25,925 nt of DNA from CBDUBU01 sp965365465 (lineage in GTDB: Bacteria; Bacteroidota; Rhodothermia; Rhodothermales; DASSAV01), in assembly GCA_965365465.1 (NCBI GenBank), contig CBDUBU010000020.1, positions 1 to 25,925 on the forward strand, read 5' to 3'. Below are positions 7,208-15,177 of this stretch, one piece after another. The position numbers and the translations under genes are program-made. The notes beneath the pieces are model-generated. The model was given only the letters and a program-made list of their open reading frames with translations. It had not been told where the DNA came from and ran no database searches. How positions within the stretch are numbered: position 1 is the first letter of the stretch; each line of letters starts with the position of its first letter.

Positions 7208-9436
7208 TCATTGCGCGTCTGCTTCCTGCTCCGTTGCTACCATACGCCCGGTGGTCAGTTCCAGAACAATCCGGTCGGCGTCATATACGTTGTCGAGCGC
7301 CTCGCGGATTGCACGCACGTCAACAGCAATATTGCGACCTCGCTCCGGCAGGTAGATGAAATCACGGGATAGACCTTCGATGTTGCGGTCGAAGTTTAGT
7401 CCAACAATTTCCAGCCTGTCGTTTACAACCGGAGAGCCGGAATTGCCGCCAATCGTATCCGAGGTCGAGATGAAATTAAGCGGCGTGGCCCGGTTGAATG
7501 AGAGCGACGGATCGAGCCACCGTTGGGGCAGATTCCAATAAGTCTCAGGTCCGAACGAGTGATAGCGGTCGTACAGACCATAGAACGTAGTGTAAGGCGG
7601 AGCGAGCGTGCCATTGTATTCGTAACCTTTCACCACGCCATCGGTAATGCGCGGTGAAAACGTGGCATCCGGTGGAATGGCCGTCCCGTACACGTCGAAG
7701 CGCGCCCGGCCCAAGAGGGCGGCCGTCTCGGCTTCCTCGGCTCCGAGCGTTGCCATCGTGTTCACGTATCCGACATAGCGGTCCATGATAGCCTGCGCTA
7801 CCTGGACAGCCGGGTCTGCCAGCGTGAGGGTTCCTGATTCAAGCGCCTGAGCCGCCGCTTCCCCCTCAGCAAGAACCGAATTATCCAGAACTGCCCCGGC
7901 TGCGGCTTCCGGGGTGCGGCCCTGAAGCACCTTCTGTGTTATTTCGTGACTGTCGCCAAAATACTGACGGAAATCACTGAACCTTGCCGAAAGCAGCCGC
8001 TCGTTTATCCCGCGAGGCTGATCCGGCACAGCCAGCAAACGCTGCTCAAGGGCATCCACCTCGCTTCCACCCTGCTCCCGCTGCAAGAGGTACTGATAGG
8101 CAAGCAAGGCTCGTTGCAAGGTCGATGAAGAGAGCCGGGGGTTCTGCAGAAAAAGGAAAGCAGCGAATTCATCGCCGAAGGCTGATTTTTGCCGCTGCAG
8201 ATCGGCCATGCGATCCAGCAACCCTCCATACCGGGCGCGAAGATCAGAATCATCCTGGATTGCCTTCCGGAATTGCCGCTCGGTGTCAGCCCTGCGGGCC
8301 ATGATGAATGGATCATTCAATGCACTCTGCCGACCGCCATAGGCTTTCTGAGAATTCGACAGGGAAAAGATAAAATTCCGCGTCCCTCCTGCTTCGGCTT
8401 CTTCGGGGCTTTCTTCGGAATAGGCTTCCAGCGCGGCGATCCGACTGTTGAAGAACTGAAGGAGCGGACCTACTTCCACGTCGCGCCGGTGTGTAAGCTG
8501 CGCCACCGTCTCGAGGCGACTGGTAGAACCGGGATTGCCGATAACGAACACAAAGTCTCCTGCTTCTACGCCCGACGTGCTCCAGGTAAAGTAATGATCC
8601 GTCTGGAGCGGCTGCCCTTCGTCATCATAAATGCGGAAAAAAGCAAAATCCAGGTCATAGCGCGGGTACGTAAAATTGTCGGCATCGCCGCCGAAGAACC
8701 CGAGTTGCAATTCCGGAGCCGCTACCAGTCGAACGTTCGTATAGCGCCGGAACACATAGGCAGAATACCGTCCGCCCTGGTAGAGCGAGATCACCTGCAC
8801 CTGGATGCCTGCGTCTTCTCCCCCGTACATCTGAGCAATCCGTTCTCCTATCTGTCCGATAACTTGTTCGCGGGCCTGCGCCCGCTCGGCGGTGGTCGCG
8901 TAGGCTTCAACGGCTCTGCCCACCTCATCGGTTACATCTTCAATAGCGATAAGTTGATCTGCATAAAATCCTTCAACAGGTCGTTCTTCTTCGAGAGATG
9001 CCGCATAGAACCCATTATCCAGCAAGTTCTCTCCGGGCCGGGTCACCTTCGACACGCTGGAACGGGCGCAGTGATGATTCGTCACGATCAGCCCATTGGG
9101 CGAGACGAACGAAGCCGAACAGCCGGAGATACGCAGGGCGCTCAAACGAGCACGCGCAAACCAGGCCGAATCAGGCCGGAAATTGTACGTCTCAGCCAGA
9201 TACGAGACAGGCGGGTACTCGAACGTCCACATCTTCCCATTGTCATACCGCCCGGCGCGAACCGTGTCCGGAACGGAGTCTACGGCTGGCTGTGAGGCAA
9301 CGACCGTGACCGGCGCTTGCTGCTCTGCCCCGGATCGCGTTGCCACACCGGAGGAACTACTGCATCCAAAAACCAGCAGGGATGCTGTCAGCACGGAAGA
9401 AAGAAAAAAACTTCTCTGCCTTGAATAGGTCGTCAT
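7208..9436 (-). CDS. S46 family dipeptidyl-peptidase, DPP11-like (Asp/Glu-specific predicted)
   Basis: A 742-residue exported serine exopeptidase that removes dipeptides from the N-terminus of peptides outside the cytoplasm. The N-terminus has a hydrophobic stretch ending LVFGC, an imperfect lipobox with Cys25, so it may be lipid-anchored or periplasmic. The S46 catalytic residues are visible: the His in GLIVTNHHCA (121/122), Asp263 in YDLDFAFFRIY and Ser666 in GGNSGSPVV. The residue 18 positions after the catalytic Ser separates DPP7 (Gly) from DPP11 (Arg or Ser) in this family; here it is Arg684 in LNFDRN, which predicts cleavage after Asp or Glu. Length is close to the usual ~720. It starts 50 nt after the stop of the preceding secreted hypothetical gene, probably in one transcript. 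Confidence 0.92.
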   Translation of the reverse strand: MTTYSRQRSFFLSSVLTASLLVFGCSSSSGVATRSGAEQQAPVTVVASQPAVDSVPDTVRAGRYDNGKMWTFEYPPVSYLAETYNFRPDSAWFARARLSALRISGCSASFVSPNGLIVTNHHCARSSVSKVTRPGENLLDNGFYAASLEEERPVEGFYADQLIAIEDVTDEVGRAVEAYATTAERAQAREQVIGQIGERIAQMYGGEDAGIQVQVISLYQGGRYSAYVFRRYTNVRLVAAPELQLGFFGGDADNFTYPRYDLDFAFFRIYDDEGQPLQTDHYFTWSTSGVEAGDFVFVIGNPGSTSRLETVAQLTHRRDVEVGPLLQFFNSRIAALEAYSEESPEEAEAGGTRNFIFSLSNSQKAYGGRQSALNDPFIMARRADTERQFRKAIQDDSDLRARYGGLLDRMADLQRQKSAFGDEFAAFLFLQNPRLSSSTLQRALLAYQYLLQREQGGSEVDALEQRLLAVPDQPRGINERLLSARFSDFRQYFGDSHEITQKVLQGRTPEAAAGAVLDNSVLAEGEAAAQALESGTLTLADPAVQVAQAIMDRYVGYVNTMATLGAEEAETAALLGRARFDVYGTAIPPDATFSPRITDGVVKGYEYNGTLAPPYTTFYGLYDRYHSFGPETYWNLPQRWLDPSLSFNRATPLNFISTSDTIGGNSGSPVVNDRLEIVGLNFDRNIEGLSRDFIYLPERGRNIAVDVRAIREALDNVYDADRIVLELTTGRMVATEQEADAQ

Positions 9437-9486
9437 TACTTCTCTGTCGTTTTGATGCTGCTAACGTTGCGGGCTGCCCGGCTCCT

Positions 9487-10281
9487 TCACGGGTTCAACA
9501 AACGTTCGTGCATACCAAAGTTTCCCCGACTCGCATCGATTGCCAGAACTTGTAATACCACAGATCCGTCGCCCGGACCCGGAACGGGGAGAAGACCCTC
9601 GTAGGTGCTTGTCTCTCCGGCATACGCGAGCGGCGTTTCGCTTACGATGACGCCGTCACGCAGGAGCCGCGCCTTGATGTCAATCTCATCGGCATCCCAA
9701 AGTCCGTCCGGCTCCGTAGGGCAACCGCACATCATGGTCACTTTTGCCCGTACGGGAACGGATTCCTTCATGGAAGAATCATTTTCCGGCATCTGTATGT
9801 CCACGATAAATCCGTGCAGATTCAGCAAGATGCCTTCTCCCAGAACATCCTGCCCCGGAACCAGCAACATCGACGTAGAGACTCGCTTCACCGCGTGCGG
9901 AAAAGCAAGCGGCCCTTCAGCTATAATTTCAACGTTCGTGGGCTTTGTAAGCGGCAGGTTTGCAACAAACCCTGCCGTTCCCGGCGTGTCGTAAACCGCC
10001 TCTCCCCTTTTGCGGGGAAGTCGCATGATCTTGTCGGTGTCGCCGGAAGATCCCTTTTGCACACCGGAAGCAAGTTCTTTTCCGGTAGCCGCGTCGCGGA
10101 TAGTGATGCGCGCCCCGCCGACGCCGTCGTGCAGCACCTTTGCGTCCTGCGAAACGGCTCTCACCATCACGCGGGTGGGGATCGCGTCCTGCCCAAACAC
10201 CTGGCTTGCCGGCAATATCATCAGCACGACCAGCAAGAACGCTATGTGAGGACAACGCCAATCAGAAATTTCAGGCTTCAT
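9487..10281 (-). CDS. Secreted protein of unknown function with a Cys-Gly-Cys motif
   Basis: A 264-residue product. Residues 1-30 form a signal peptide with a hydrophobic core (AFLLVVLMILPAS) and probable cleavage after FG at 30. The remainder looks beta-rich: VMVRAVSQDAKVLHDGVGGARITIRDAATGKELA resembles a carboxypeptidase-regulatory/Ig-like repeat, and a second half contains MMCGCPTEPDGLWDADEID (Cys185, Cys187) followed by IKARLLRDGVIVSETPLAY, again Ig-like. I do not recognise the family. I chose the ATG at 10281 because it has a good Shine-Dalgarno sequence (AGGAAAAG, 8 nt upstream) and puts the signal peptide at the very N-terminus; the frame is open 17 codons further up but without a signal-peptide context. 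It precedes the S46 peptidase gene by 50 nt, suggesting co-expression. The CGC motif could bind metal or form a disulphide; that is speculation. Confidence 0.75.
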   Translation of the reverse strand: MKPEISDWRCPHIAFLLVVLMILPASQVFGQDAIPTRVMVRAVSQDAKVLHDGVGGARITIRDAATGKELASGVQKGSSGDTDKIMRLPRKRGEAVYDTPGTAGFVANLPLTKPTNVEIIAEGPLAFPHAVKRVSTSMLLVPGQDVLGEGILLNLHGFIVDIQMPENDSSMKESVPVRAKVTMMCGCPTEPDGLWDADEIDIKARLLRDGVIVSETPLAYAGETSTYEGLLPVPGPGDGSVVLQVLAIDASRGNFGMHERLLNP

Positions 10282-10381
10282 AAATCTTTTCCTATCTGTG
10301 ATTCCAGAACGAGACTGATTGCACCAGGGCATGACTGAGCCGTCGGGTCAGAGCAAAAACGGCTTCCTGTACCGGCTAACA

Positions 10382-10403
10382 TGTTACTCTTCACAGAGTA
10401 ACA
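10382..10403. promoter_or_regulatory. Perfect inverted repeat, candidate operator
   Basis: TGTTACTC and GAGTAACA are exact 8-bp inverted arms separated by 6 nt (TTCACA). The site lies in the 244-bp spacer between the divergent genes starting at 10281 (-) and 10526 (+), about 100 nt from one and 120 nt from the other. The overall 22-bp size suits a dimeric repressor. A second, weaker inverted repeat (CTGTGC at 10415-10420 with GCACAG at 10435-10440) follows at once. No regulator gene for it is seen in the window. Confidence 0.4.
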
Positions 10404-10465
10404 GATCTCCGAGACTGTGCAAAAAAACGATGAAGCACAGAACGGCATCGTGACCGTTATTTCCC

Positions 10466-10495
10466 ATTGGCTGCCTTCTCTGCCCTGTACCTTTT
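10466..10495 (+). promoter_or_regulatory. Weak candidate promoter for the nitrilase/GNAT pair
   Basis: ATTG at 10466 and TACCTTTT at 10488-10495, 18 nt apart, approximate the Bacteroidota -33 TTTG and -7 TAnnTTTG elements. Transcription would then start near 10500, about 25 nt before the ATG at 10526. Each element has one mismatch, so this is only a suggestion. Confidence 0.2.
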
Positions 10496-10525
10496 CTACA
10501 AACCCGGACCATACCCAAAATATTT

Positions 10526-11428
10526 ATGATAGCGCCGACAGAAGGCCGCATACGCGTTGCGGCATCCCAGTATTACATCCGGTCTATCCGTGACTTTGAA
10601 CAGTTCTCAGATCAGGTATCAGCCGCTGTGGAAACGGCAGCCGATTACAGGTGCCGCCTTCTGGTGCTGCCGGAGTATTTCACCCTTCAACTCGTTTCGC
10701 TGCACGACACAAGGCGCCCTTTCCACGAACAGATACGTTGCGTTGCAGGGTATGTGCCCCGGTTTGTGGAACTGATGCGCAGTCTCGCCAAACTGAACGG
10801 CCTTTACATCGTAGCCGGCTCTATCCCCGTGGTGGAGAATGGTTCTGATGCGGTATTCAACGATTCGTTCCTGTTTTCCCCTTCCGGAGATTACAGTGTG
10901 CAGGGCAAGCTGCACATGACGCGGTTTGAACGGGAGGAATGGAGCATATCGGAACGCTCCCGGCTTCGCGTTTTTGAGACGGACTTTGGCAAGATAGCCG
11001 TCGCCATTTGCTACGATGTCGAGTTTCCAGAGCTTATTCGAGCCGTATCAAAGCAGGGCGTGCATATCATTGCGGTTCCCAGCAGCACCGACAACCGCCA
11101 GGGATTTCTGCGCGTGCGCTACTGCGCCCATGCTCGCACCATCGAGAACCAGCTATATGTCATCCATGCGCCCACAGTCGGCGGGCTTCCTCGCGTGCCG
11201 GATGTCTCCATGAATTACGGCCAAGCTTCCATCCTGACCCCGAGCGATTTTACGTTTTCGCGGGACGGCATCCTCGCCGAGGGCGTATTGAACCATGAAG
11301 ACATGGTCATAGGGGAACTGGACATGAACCTGATCGAGCAGAGCCGATCCTTCGGCACCGTGCTGCCCCTCAAAGACAGCGCGAGGTCATATGAGATGAC
11401 AAACGAGATTGAAACCATTACCCTATGA
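10526..11428 (+). CDS. Carbon-nitrogen hydrolase (nitrilase superfamily)
   Basis: A 300-residue cytoplasmic amidase-type enzyme. The nitrilase-superfamily triad is visible: Glu50 in LLVLPEYF, Lys128 in GKLHMTRFE and the nucleophile Cys162 in AVAICYDVEFPELIR. The HTIxxAVP-like region reads GVHIIAVPSSTDNRQGFLRVR, and HARTIENQLYVIHA follows, as in the family. The YDVEFPEL form of the Cys motif and the position beside a GNAT gene match the branch known from fused GNAT-nitrilase proteins, whose substrate is not established. The stop overlaps the next ATG (ATGA, 11425-11428), so the two are translationally coupled. An amide of a small metabolite is the likely substrate class. Confidence 0.9.
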   Translation: MIAPTEGRIRVAASQYYIRSIRDFEQFSDQVSAAVETAADYRCRLLVLPEYFTLQLVSLHDTRRPFHEQIRCVAGYVPRFVELMRSLAKLNGLYIVAGSIPVVENGSDAVFNDSFLFSPSGDYSVQGKLHMTRFEREEWSISERSRLRVFETDFGKIAVAICYDVEFPELIRAVSKQGVHIIAVPSSTDNRQGFLRVRYCAHARTIENQLYVIHAPTVGGLPRVPDVSMNYGQASILTPSDFTFSRDGILAEGVLNHEDMVIGELDMNLIEQSRSFGTVLPLKDSARSYEMTNEIETITL

Positions 11429-12105
11429 CTGCGAACCACGATCAGATTTTCGTCAGAAACACGCGCCCTGAAGATTTCGCTGTCATTGAACAGATTTCCC
11501 GAACAGTCTACCCGAACGATACCCCATGGACTCCGGCTTACCTCGAACGCCACATCGAGATCTTCCCCGAAGGGCAGTTTGTCGCTGTGGATCCGGTTTC
11601 AGGAAAAGTCGTGGGCATGGCCGCCGGACTGATTATCTCGTGGGAGGACTACGATCACCTCGACAGCTACCACAACTTTACGGATGCAGGGTGGTTTACG
11701 AACCATGACCCTACCGGGCGCACGTTCTATGGGGCCGAGGTCATGGTTGACCCTGCGGCTCGCAGACGCGGTGTAGGCTCGAAGCTTTACGATGCGCGAC
11801 AGAGCCTGGTTGAACAGCACGGGCTGCTCAGAATACGTGCAGGCGCCCGCCTTCCCGGTTATCACAGGTACGCCGAGGAGATCAGGGCTGAGGAATACGT
11901 GATACGCGTCGTCCGGGGCGATCTGACTGATCCGACGCTTTCCTTTCAACTTCATCGGGGGTTTCATGTCCTTGCCGTCGTTCCCGGCTATTACGACAGG
12001 GATCCGAGAAGCAGAGACTATGCAGCACTCATTGAGTGGATCAACCTCAAGGTCGCAACGCCCGATGATTACCTGAACCGGGACCCACGCTACAACAGAC
12101 CGTAA
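11425..12105 (+). CDS. GNAT family N-acetyltransferase
   Basis: A 226-residue acetyl-CoA-dependent acyltransferase. The N-terminus (FVRNTRPEDFAVIEQISRTV) is the usual GNAT opening. Motif A is visible as AEVMVDPAARRRGVGSKLYD (about 104-123), with the acetyl-CoA pyrophosphate loop R-R-R-G-V-G-S (113-119). The C-terminal SFQLHRGFHVLAVVPGYYDRDPRSRDYAALIEW is the usual late beta-strand region. It overlaps the carbon-nitrogen hydrolase gene by 4 nt. In many bacteria these two domains are one polypeptide with GNAT first; here they are separate genes in the opposite order, so an interacting pair is a fair inference. The substrate is unknown. No clear terminator follows; the next gene converges from 12183. 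Confidence 0.88.
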   Translation: MTANHDQIFVRNTRPEDFAVIEQISRTVYPNDTPWTPAYLERHIEIFPEGQFVAVDPVSGKVVGMAAGLIISWEDYDHLDSYHNFTDAGWFTNHDPTGRTFYGAEVMVDPAARRRGVGSKLYDARQSLVEQHGLLRIRAGARLPGYHRYAEEIRAEEYVIRVVRGDLTDPTLSFQLHRGFHVLAVVPGYYDRDPRSRDYAALIEWINLKVATPDDYLNRDPRYNRP

Positions 12106-12182
12106 TTCTTCTGAGGACGAAGCGCCACCGCAGATAAAAATCGACCGGCGCTGTTCTTCTACGCCCGTGGCTATTTCAGCTT

Positions 12183-13472
12183 TCAGGCTGTTCCCAGGAT
12201 GGCAAGCAACGCATCATGCACCGATGGAATGCTGACGGCGGCTGTGCTGAAGGCAGCCATCAGGGCAAAAGCCACCCCTGAAAACGCAGCGGCCGCCGGA
12301 TCCTCCGTGATGAGGGCCGCCGTACCGATCCCGTGCGAACTCGCCCCAATGGCAATGCCCCGCGCGGCGGGTGCGTCTATTTTTAACGCATCCAGCACGG
12401 GAATTCCGAACACGGCTCCGAGAACGCCCGTTATCACCACCAGCGCTGCCGTCAAGCCGGGATTAGCCCCTAGCAGTTCAGCAATGGGAATGGCTACCGG
12501 CGTCGTGACCGACCGGGGAAGCAGCGAAAGCGCGTACTCGCGGCTTATATGCAGCAGCCTTGCTCCAAGCGCAGATGAAAAGAGCGACAACACCGATGCC
12601 GGGATCAGGGCCAACGCCATCTCTCGTGTATACGCCCACAGGAGCGCATACTTTTCATACAGCAGGAAGCCCAGCGCGATAACGGCAGGGTCGAGCAGCC
12701 ACATCAACAGATTGCCTGCTCCCGGTCTGCTTGCGTCTCCGCTGAGATAAGCGTCAGGCGCATGACCTGTAAGTTGAAGCGCAATGATCGTCACCCCTGC
12801 CGATACCACGACGGGATGCGCCAGGCTGACTATGGCCCGCCGACCCATGCCTCCAACTCGTCCCACCAGCGCAGCGCTCAGTCTGCGTTGCAACCATAAC
12901 CCCGCTGCAAAGCCGGCAACGGTAACTGCAAGAAAGGAAAGCGCCTCGAACGCACGAATCTGCGTCGAAGCATCAAGCAGGTAGGCCGCTGCGCCCAGCA
13001 AAACCCAGACGGCAAGGATAGAGGAGACGGCCATTCCAGAGCGGAGCGGCGGCGAAACGTCCGTCAGAACACGTTGCCGCTTCGAAAGAAGCCGCACCAC
13101 GTAGGCCGTGCTGACGAGCGTGAAGAGAAAGCCAACTCCTACCACCAGCGCTACCTTCCAGAGGTCTTCGGAATGCAGCAGCTTTCCGCGAAGCACGACC
13201 AGCGGTGGAACGAAAAAAAGCGCCATCCACCTTCCGAGAAACCCAACGCCCGGCTCGATAAACCGGAGGGCCCTTCTCTCCCACAGCGGCGCCACACGGT
13301 GCGCGGCAAGCAGGGTAAAAAAAAGAAGAAGCATCCCCGCTACCGCGCCGGGGAACCGGATGCCCACGGCGCGAAAAATCTCATCTATAGCAACGTCGAT
13401 CGCCATCAACAGAGCCACAGGGAAGACCAAGCGAAAGGACGCCGCAAGGGGTGATTTCCATATTTCTTTCAC
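12183..13472 (-). CDS. LrgA-LrgB (CidA-CidB) fusion membrane protein, PLGG1-like
   Basis: A 429-residue polytopic membrane protein made of two families that are usually separate genes. Residues 1 to about 130 look like LrgA/CidA: hydrophobic helices with VGIRFPGAVAGMLLLFFTLL and the GRWMALFFVPPLVVL block. About 200-429 look like LrgB/CidB: LMWLLDPAVIALGFLLYEKY, LLPRSVTTPVAIPIAELLG and the glycine-rich GIAIGASSHGIGTAALI. The same A-B fusion is known from plant plastid PLGG1, a glycolate/glycerate transporter. LrgAB proteins in bacteria are linked to pyruvate/small-acid transport and autolysis control. The start is GTG at 13472, overlapping the pyrB stop as GTGA, which fixes the start and implies translational coupling. 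A transport role for a small carboxylate is the best guess. Confidence 0.87.
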   Translation of the reverse strand: MKEIWKSPLAASFRLVFPVALLMAIDVAIDEIFRAVGIRFPGAVAGMLLLFFTLLAAHRVAPLWERRALRFIEPGVGFLGRWMALFFVPPLVVLRGKLLHSEDLWKVALVVGVGFLFTLVSTAYVVRLLSKRQRVLTDVSPPLRSGMAVSSILAVWVLLGAAAYLLDASTQIRAFEALSFLAVTVAGFAAGLWLQRRLSAALVGRVGGMGRRAIVSLAHPVVVSAGVTIIALQLTGHAPDAYLSGDASRPGAGNLLMWLLDPAVIALGFLLYEKYALLWAYTREMALALIPASVLSLFSSALGARLLHISREYALSLLPRSVTTPVAIPIAELLGANPGLTAALVVITGVLGAVFGIPVLDALKIDAPAARGIAIGASSHGIGTAALITEDPAAAAFSGVAFALMAAFSTAAVSIPSVHDALLAILGTA

Positions 13473-14449
13473 CCTGCACCCATGCCGCCATCTTCCGGCA
13501 GCCCGGACAGAAGGTAGAGAACCGCCATGCGCACGGCGACGCCATTGGTTACCTGGTTCAGGATGACGGCTCGTTCGTGATCTACCACCTCGCTCGCAAG
13601 CTCTACCCCCCGATTGACCGGGCCTGGATGCATCACCACCAGGTCCTGATAGCGCTCCAGATGCTCCATTTTGATGCCAAACCGGTCATGGTATTCGCGC
13701 AGGCTGGGGAAAAGCCCTGCCTCCTGCCGCTCCATCTGGATGCGGAGCGCCATAGCGACATCGCACGTCTCCAGGGCTTCATCCAGGCGATGCGTCACCC
13801 GCACCCCCATATTCTCGATTCCGAAAGGAATCATGGTCTTGGGGCCGCACAGGGTCACGTTCGCCCCGAGCGCATTGAGGCCGTAAATGTTCGACCGGGC
13901 CACACGGCTGTGGGTGATGTCCCCAATGATTGAAACATTCAGCCCTTCAAAGGACGGAAAGCGATCCGACATGGTCAGCATGTCGAGCAGGGCCTGCGTC
14001 GGGTGCTCATGCGCACCGTCTCCCGCATTGATGACCACGGCATCGACACAGCGCGTCAGAAAGTGGGGCGCTCCGGGCGACTTGTGCCGTATAATCACCA
14101 TGTCGATTTTCATGGCTTCGAGATTCTGCGCCGTATCCTTGAGTGTCTCCCCCTTGGAGACCGACGACCCCGCAGCCGTAAAGTTTACCGTATCAGCGGA
14201 CAACCGCTTCTCTGCCAGTTCAAACGAAATGCGCGTGCGCGTAGACGGCTCGAAAAAAAGATTGACCACCGTTATGCCTCGAAGCGTCGGAACGCGCTTT
14301 ATCTGCCGATTAAGGACATCTCGGAACTGCCTTGCCGCATCCAGAATGAGTTGAATTTCATCCCTGTCATAGGTGGAAAGCCCGAGCAGGTGACGATGGC
14401 GAAGTGCAGTTATCTTTTCTGTTTCCTGTGTTTCCAACGTAACACCCAT
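13469..14449 (-). CDS. pyrB: Aspartate carbamoyltransferase catalytic subunit
   Basis: Second step of de novo pyrimidine synthesis: carbamoyl phosphate plus L-aspartate gives N-carbamoyl-aspartate. At 326 residues it is near the usual length. Motifs present: the carbamoyl-phosphate loop FFEPSTRTRISFE (Ser69-Thr70-Arg71-Thr72-Arg73), the 80s-loop SSVSKGETLKDT with Lys99, GDGAHEHPTQALLDM (His149, Gln152) and MHPGPVNRGVEL near the C-terminus. No regulatory PyrI gene is nearby; the protein belongs to the PyrI-independent type found next to pyrR. pyrR stops 44 nt upstream, and the downstream LrgA-LrgB gene overlaps by 4 nt. Confidence 0.97.
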   Translation of the reverse strand: MGVTLETQETEKITALRHRHLLGLSTYDRDEIQLILDAARQFRDVLNRQIKRVPTLRGITVVNLFFEPSTRTRISFELAEKRLSADTVNFTAAGSSVSKGETLKDTAQNLEAMKIDMVIIRHKSPGAPHFLTRCVDAVVINAGDGAHEHPTQALLDMLTMSDRFPSFEGLNVSIIGDITHSRVARSNIYGLNALGANVTLCGPKTMIPFGIENMGVRVTHRLDEALETCDVAMALRIQMERQEAGLFPSLREYHDRFGIKMEHLERYQDLVVMHPGPVNRGVELASEVVDHERAVILNQVTNGVAVRMAVLYLLSGLPEDGGMGAG

Positions 14450-14493
14450 TGAAGTAACACTGAATGATTCGGTGTAAGCAGTGCGCAGCCCAT

Positions 14494-15087
14494 TCAGAAG
14501 ATGCCGCGCGAGGCGCCCTGTGCGCGTGGATTTTCTACGAGCCAGACCCCCTCCTGCTCGTCCATTTCAGTGAGGCGCACCCGCACTTCCTCTCCGGCCA
14601 GCGTCGGCACGATCCTTCCCACCAGGTCGGCGCAGATAGGCAGTTCGCGCAACCCCCGATCCACGATGACCAGCAGACGTATCGAAGCAGGGCGCCCCTG
14701 ATCCATCAAGGCATCGAGCGCAGCCCGCGCCGTGCGGCCCGTGAAGAGCACGTCGTCTACCAACACAAGGTGGCGTTCGGTGATATCGAAGGGAATGTTT
14801 GTGGCGCGCACGACCGGCTGCTTCAGGCGAAGACGAAAATCATCCCTGTACATGGTGGCATCCAGCACGCCTACAGGAACGCTCAGTCGCTCAACGGAGC
14901 GGATTTTCTCTTGCAGCCGGCGGGCCAGGAAGACGCCGCGCGTTTGCATTCCGATCAAAGCAACATCTTCACTGCCGCTTTTTTCAGGCTCCATAAGCTC
15001 TACGATCTGACGCGCCATCCGGTTGAGCGTACGATCCAGATCGTGTGCATCCATCAAACGGGCCTTGATGCGATCCTGTGGGTCCAT
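14494..15087 (-). CDS. pyrR: PyrR: pyrimidine operon regulator / uracil phosphoribosyltransferase
   Basis: Family proteins bind pyr mRNA in response to UMP/UTP and can also make UMP from uracil and PRPP. The product is 197 residues from the ATG at 15087. Typical blocks are VALIGMQTRGVFLARRL, ATMYRDDFRLRL, the PRPP loop LVLVDDVLFTGRTARAA (about 107-123), DQGRPASIRLLVIVDRG and LRELPICADLVG. The open frame runs on to 15225, but those extra 46 residues do not match the family, so I place the start at 15087, close to where PyrR proteins normally begin. It is followed by pyrB after 44 nt. I found no convincing copy of the classical PyrR-binding RNA element upstream, so here it may act mainly as an enzyme or bind a divergent site. 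Confidence 0.93.
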   Translation of the reverse strand: MDPQDRIKARLMDAHDLDRTLNRMARQIVELMEPEKSGSEDVALIGMQTRGVFLARRLQEKIRSVERLSVPVGVLDATMYRDDFRLRLKQPVVRATNIPFDITERHLVLVDDVLFTGRTARAALDALMDQGRPASIRLLVIVDRGLRELPICADLVGRIVPTLAGEEVRVRLTEMDEQEGVWLVENPRAQGASRGIF

Positions 15088-15120
15088 GTATTCGCTGAGT
15101 TCCTCGTTCGTCTGTACTCC

Positions 15121-15136
15121 GGAGAAAATATTCTCC
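15121..15136 (-). promoter_or_regulatory. Leader hairpin upstream of pyrR
   Basis: The minus-strand RNA would read GGAGAA-UAUU-UUCUCC, a perfect 6-bp stem with a 4-nt loop, about 35 nt before the pyrR ATG at 15087 and just downstream of a candidate promoter (15147-15177). It would lie at the extreme 5' end of the transcript. It does not match the known PyrR-binding loop. A role in mRNA stability or pyr control is only a possibility. Confidence 0.35.
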
Positions 15137-15146
15137 TGCCGCCTGC

Positions 15147-15177
15147 CAAAATAGAAAGCGGAGACGAGCGATGCGAA
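15147..15177 (-). promoter_or_regulatory. Candidate promoter for pyrR-pyrB-lrgAB
   Basis: On the minus strand TATTTTG (15153-15147) lies 20 nt downstream of TTCG (15177-15174), close to the Bacteroidota pattern TTTG ... TAnnTTTG. The -7 core with its flanks, CTATTTTGSCA, recurs at 20621-20631 upstream of the first metallopeptidase gene. It would give a leader of about 50 nt. Confidence 0.35.

Noticed and set aside
8189..9295. A 368-codon plus-strand open frame inside the S46 peptidase gene
   Set aside because: It is the complement of a clearly recognised peptidase and shows no family motif, signal sequence or ribosome-binding site.
12121..12152. Inverted repeat AGCGCC / GGCGCT between the converging GNAT and LrgA-LrgB genes as a terminator
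   Set aside because: The stem is only 6 bp with a 20-nt loop and no adjoining T run on either strand, so it is too weak to call.
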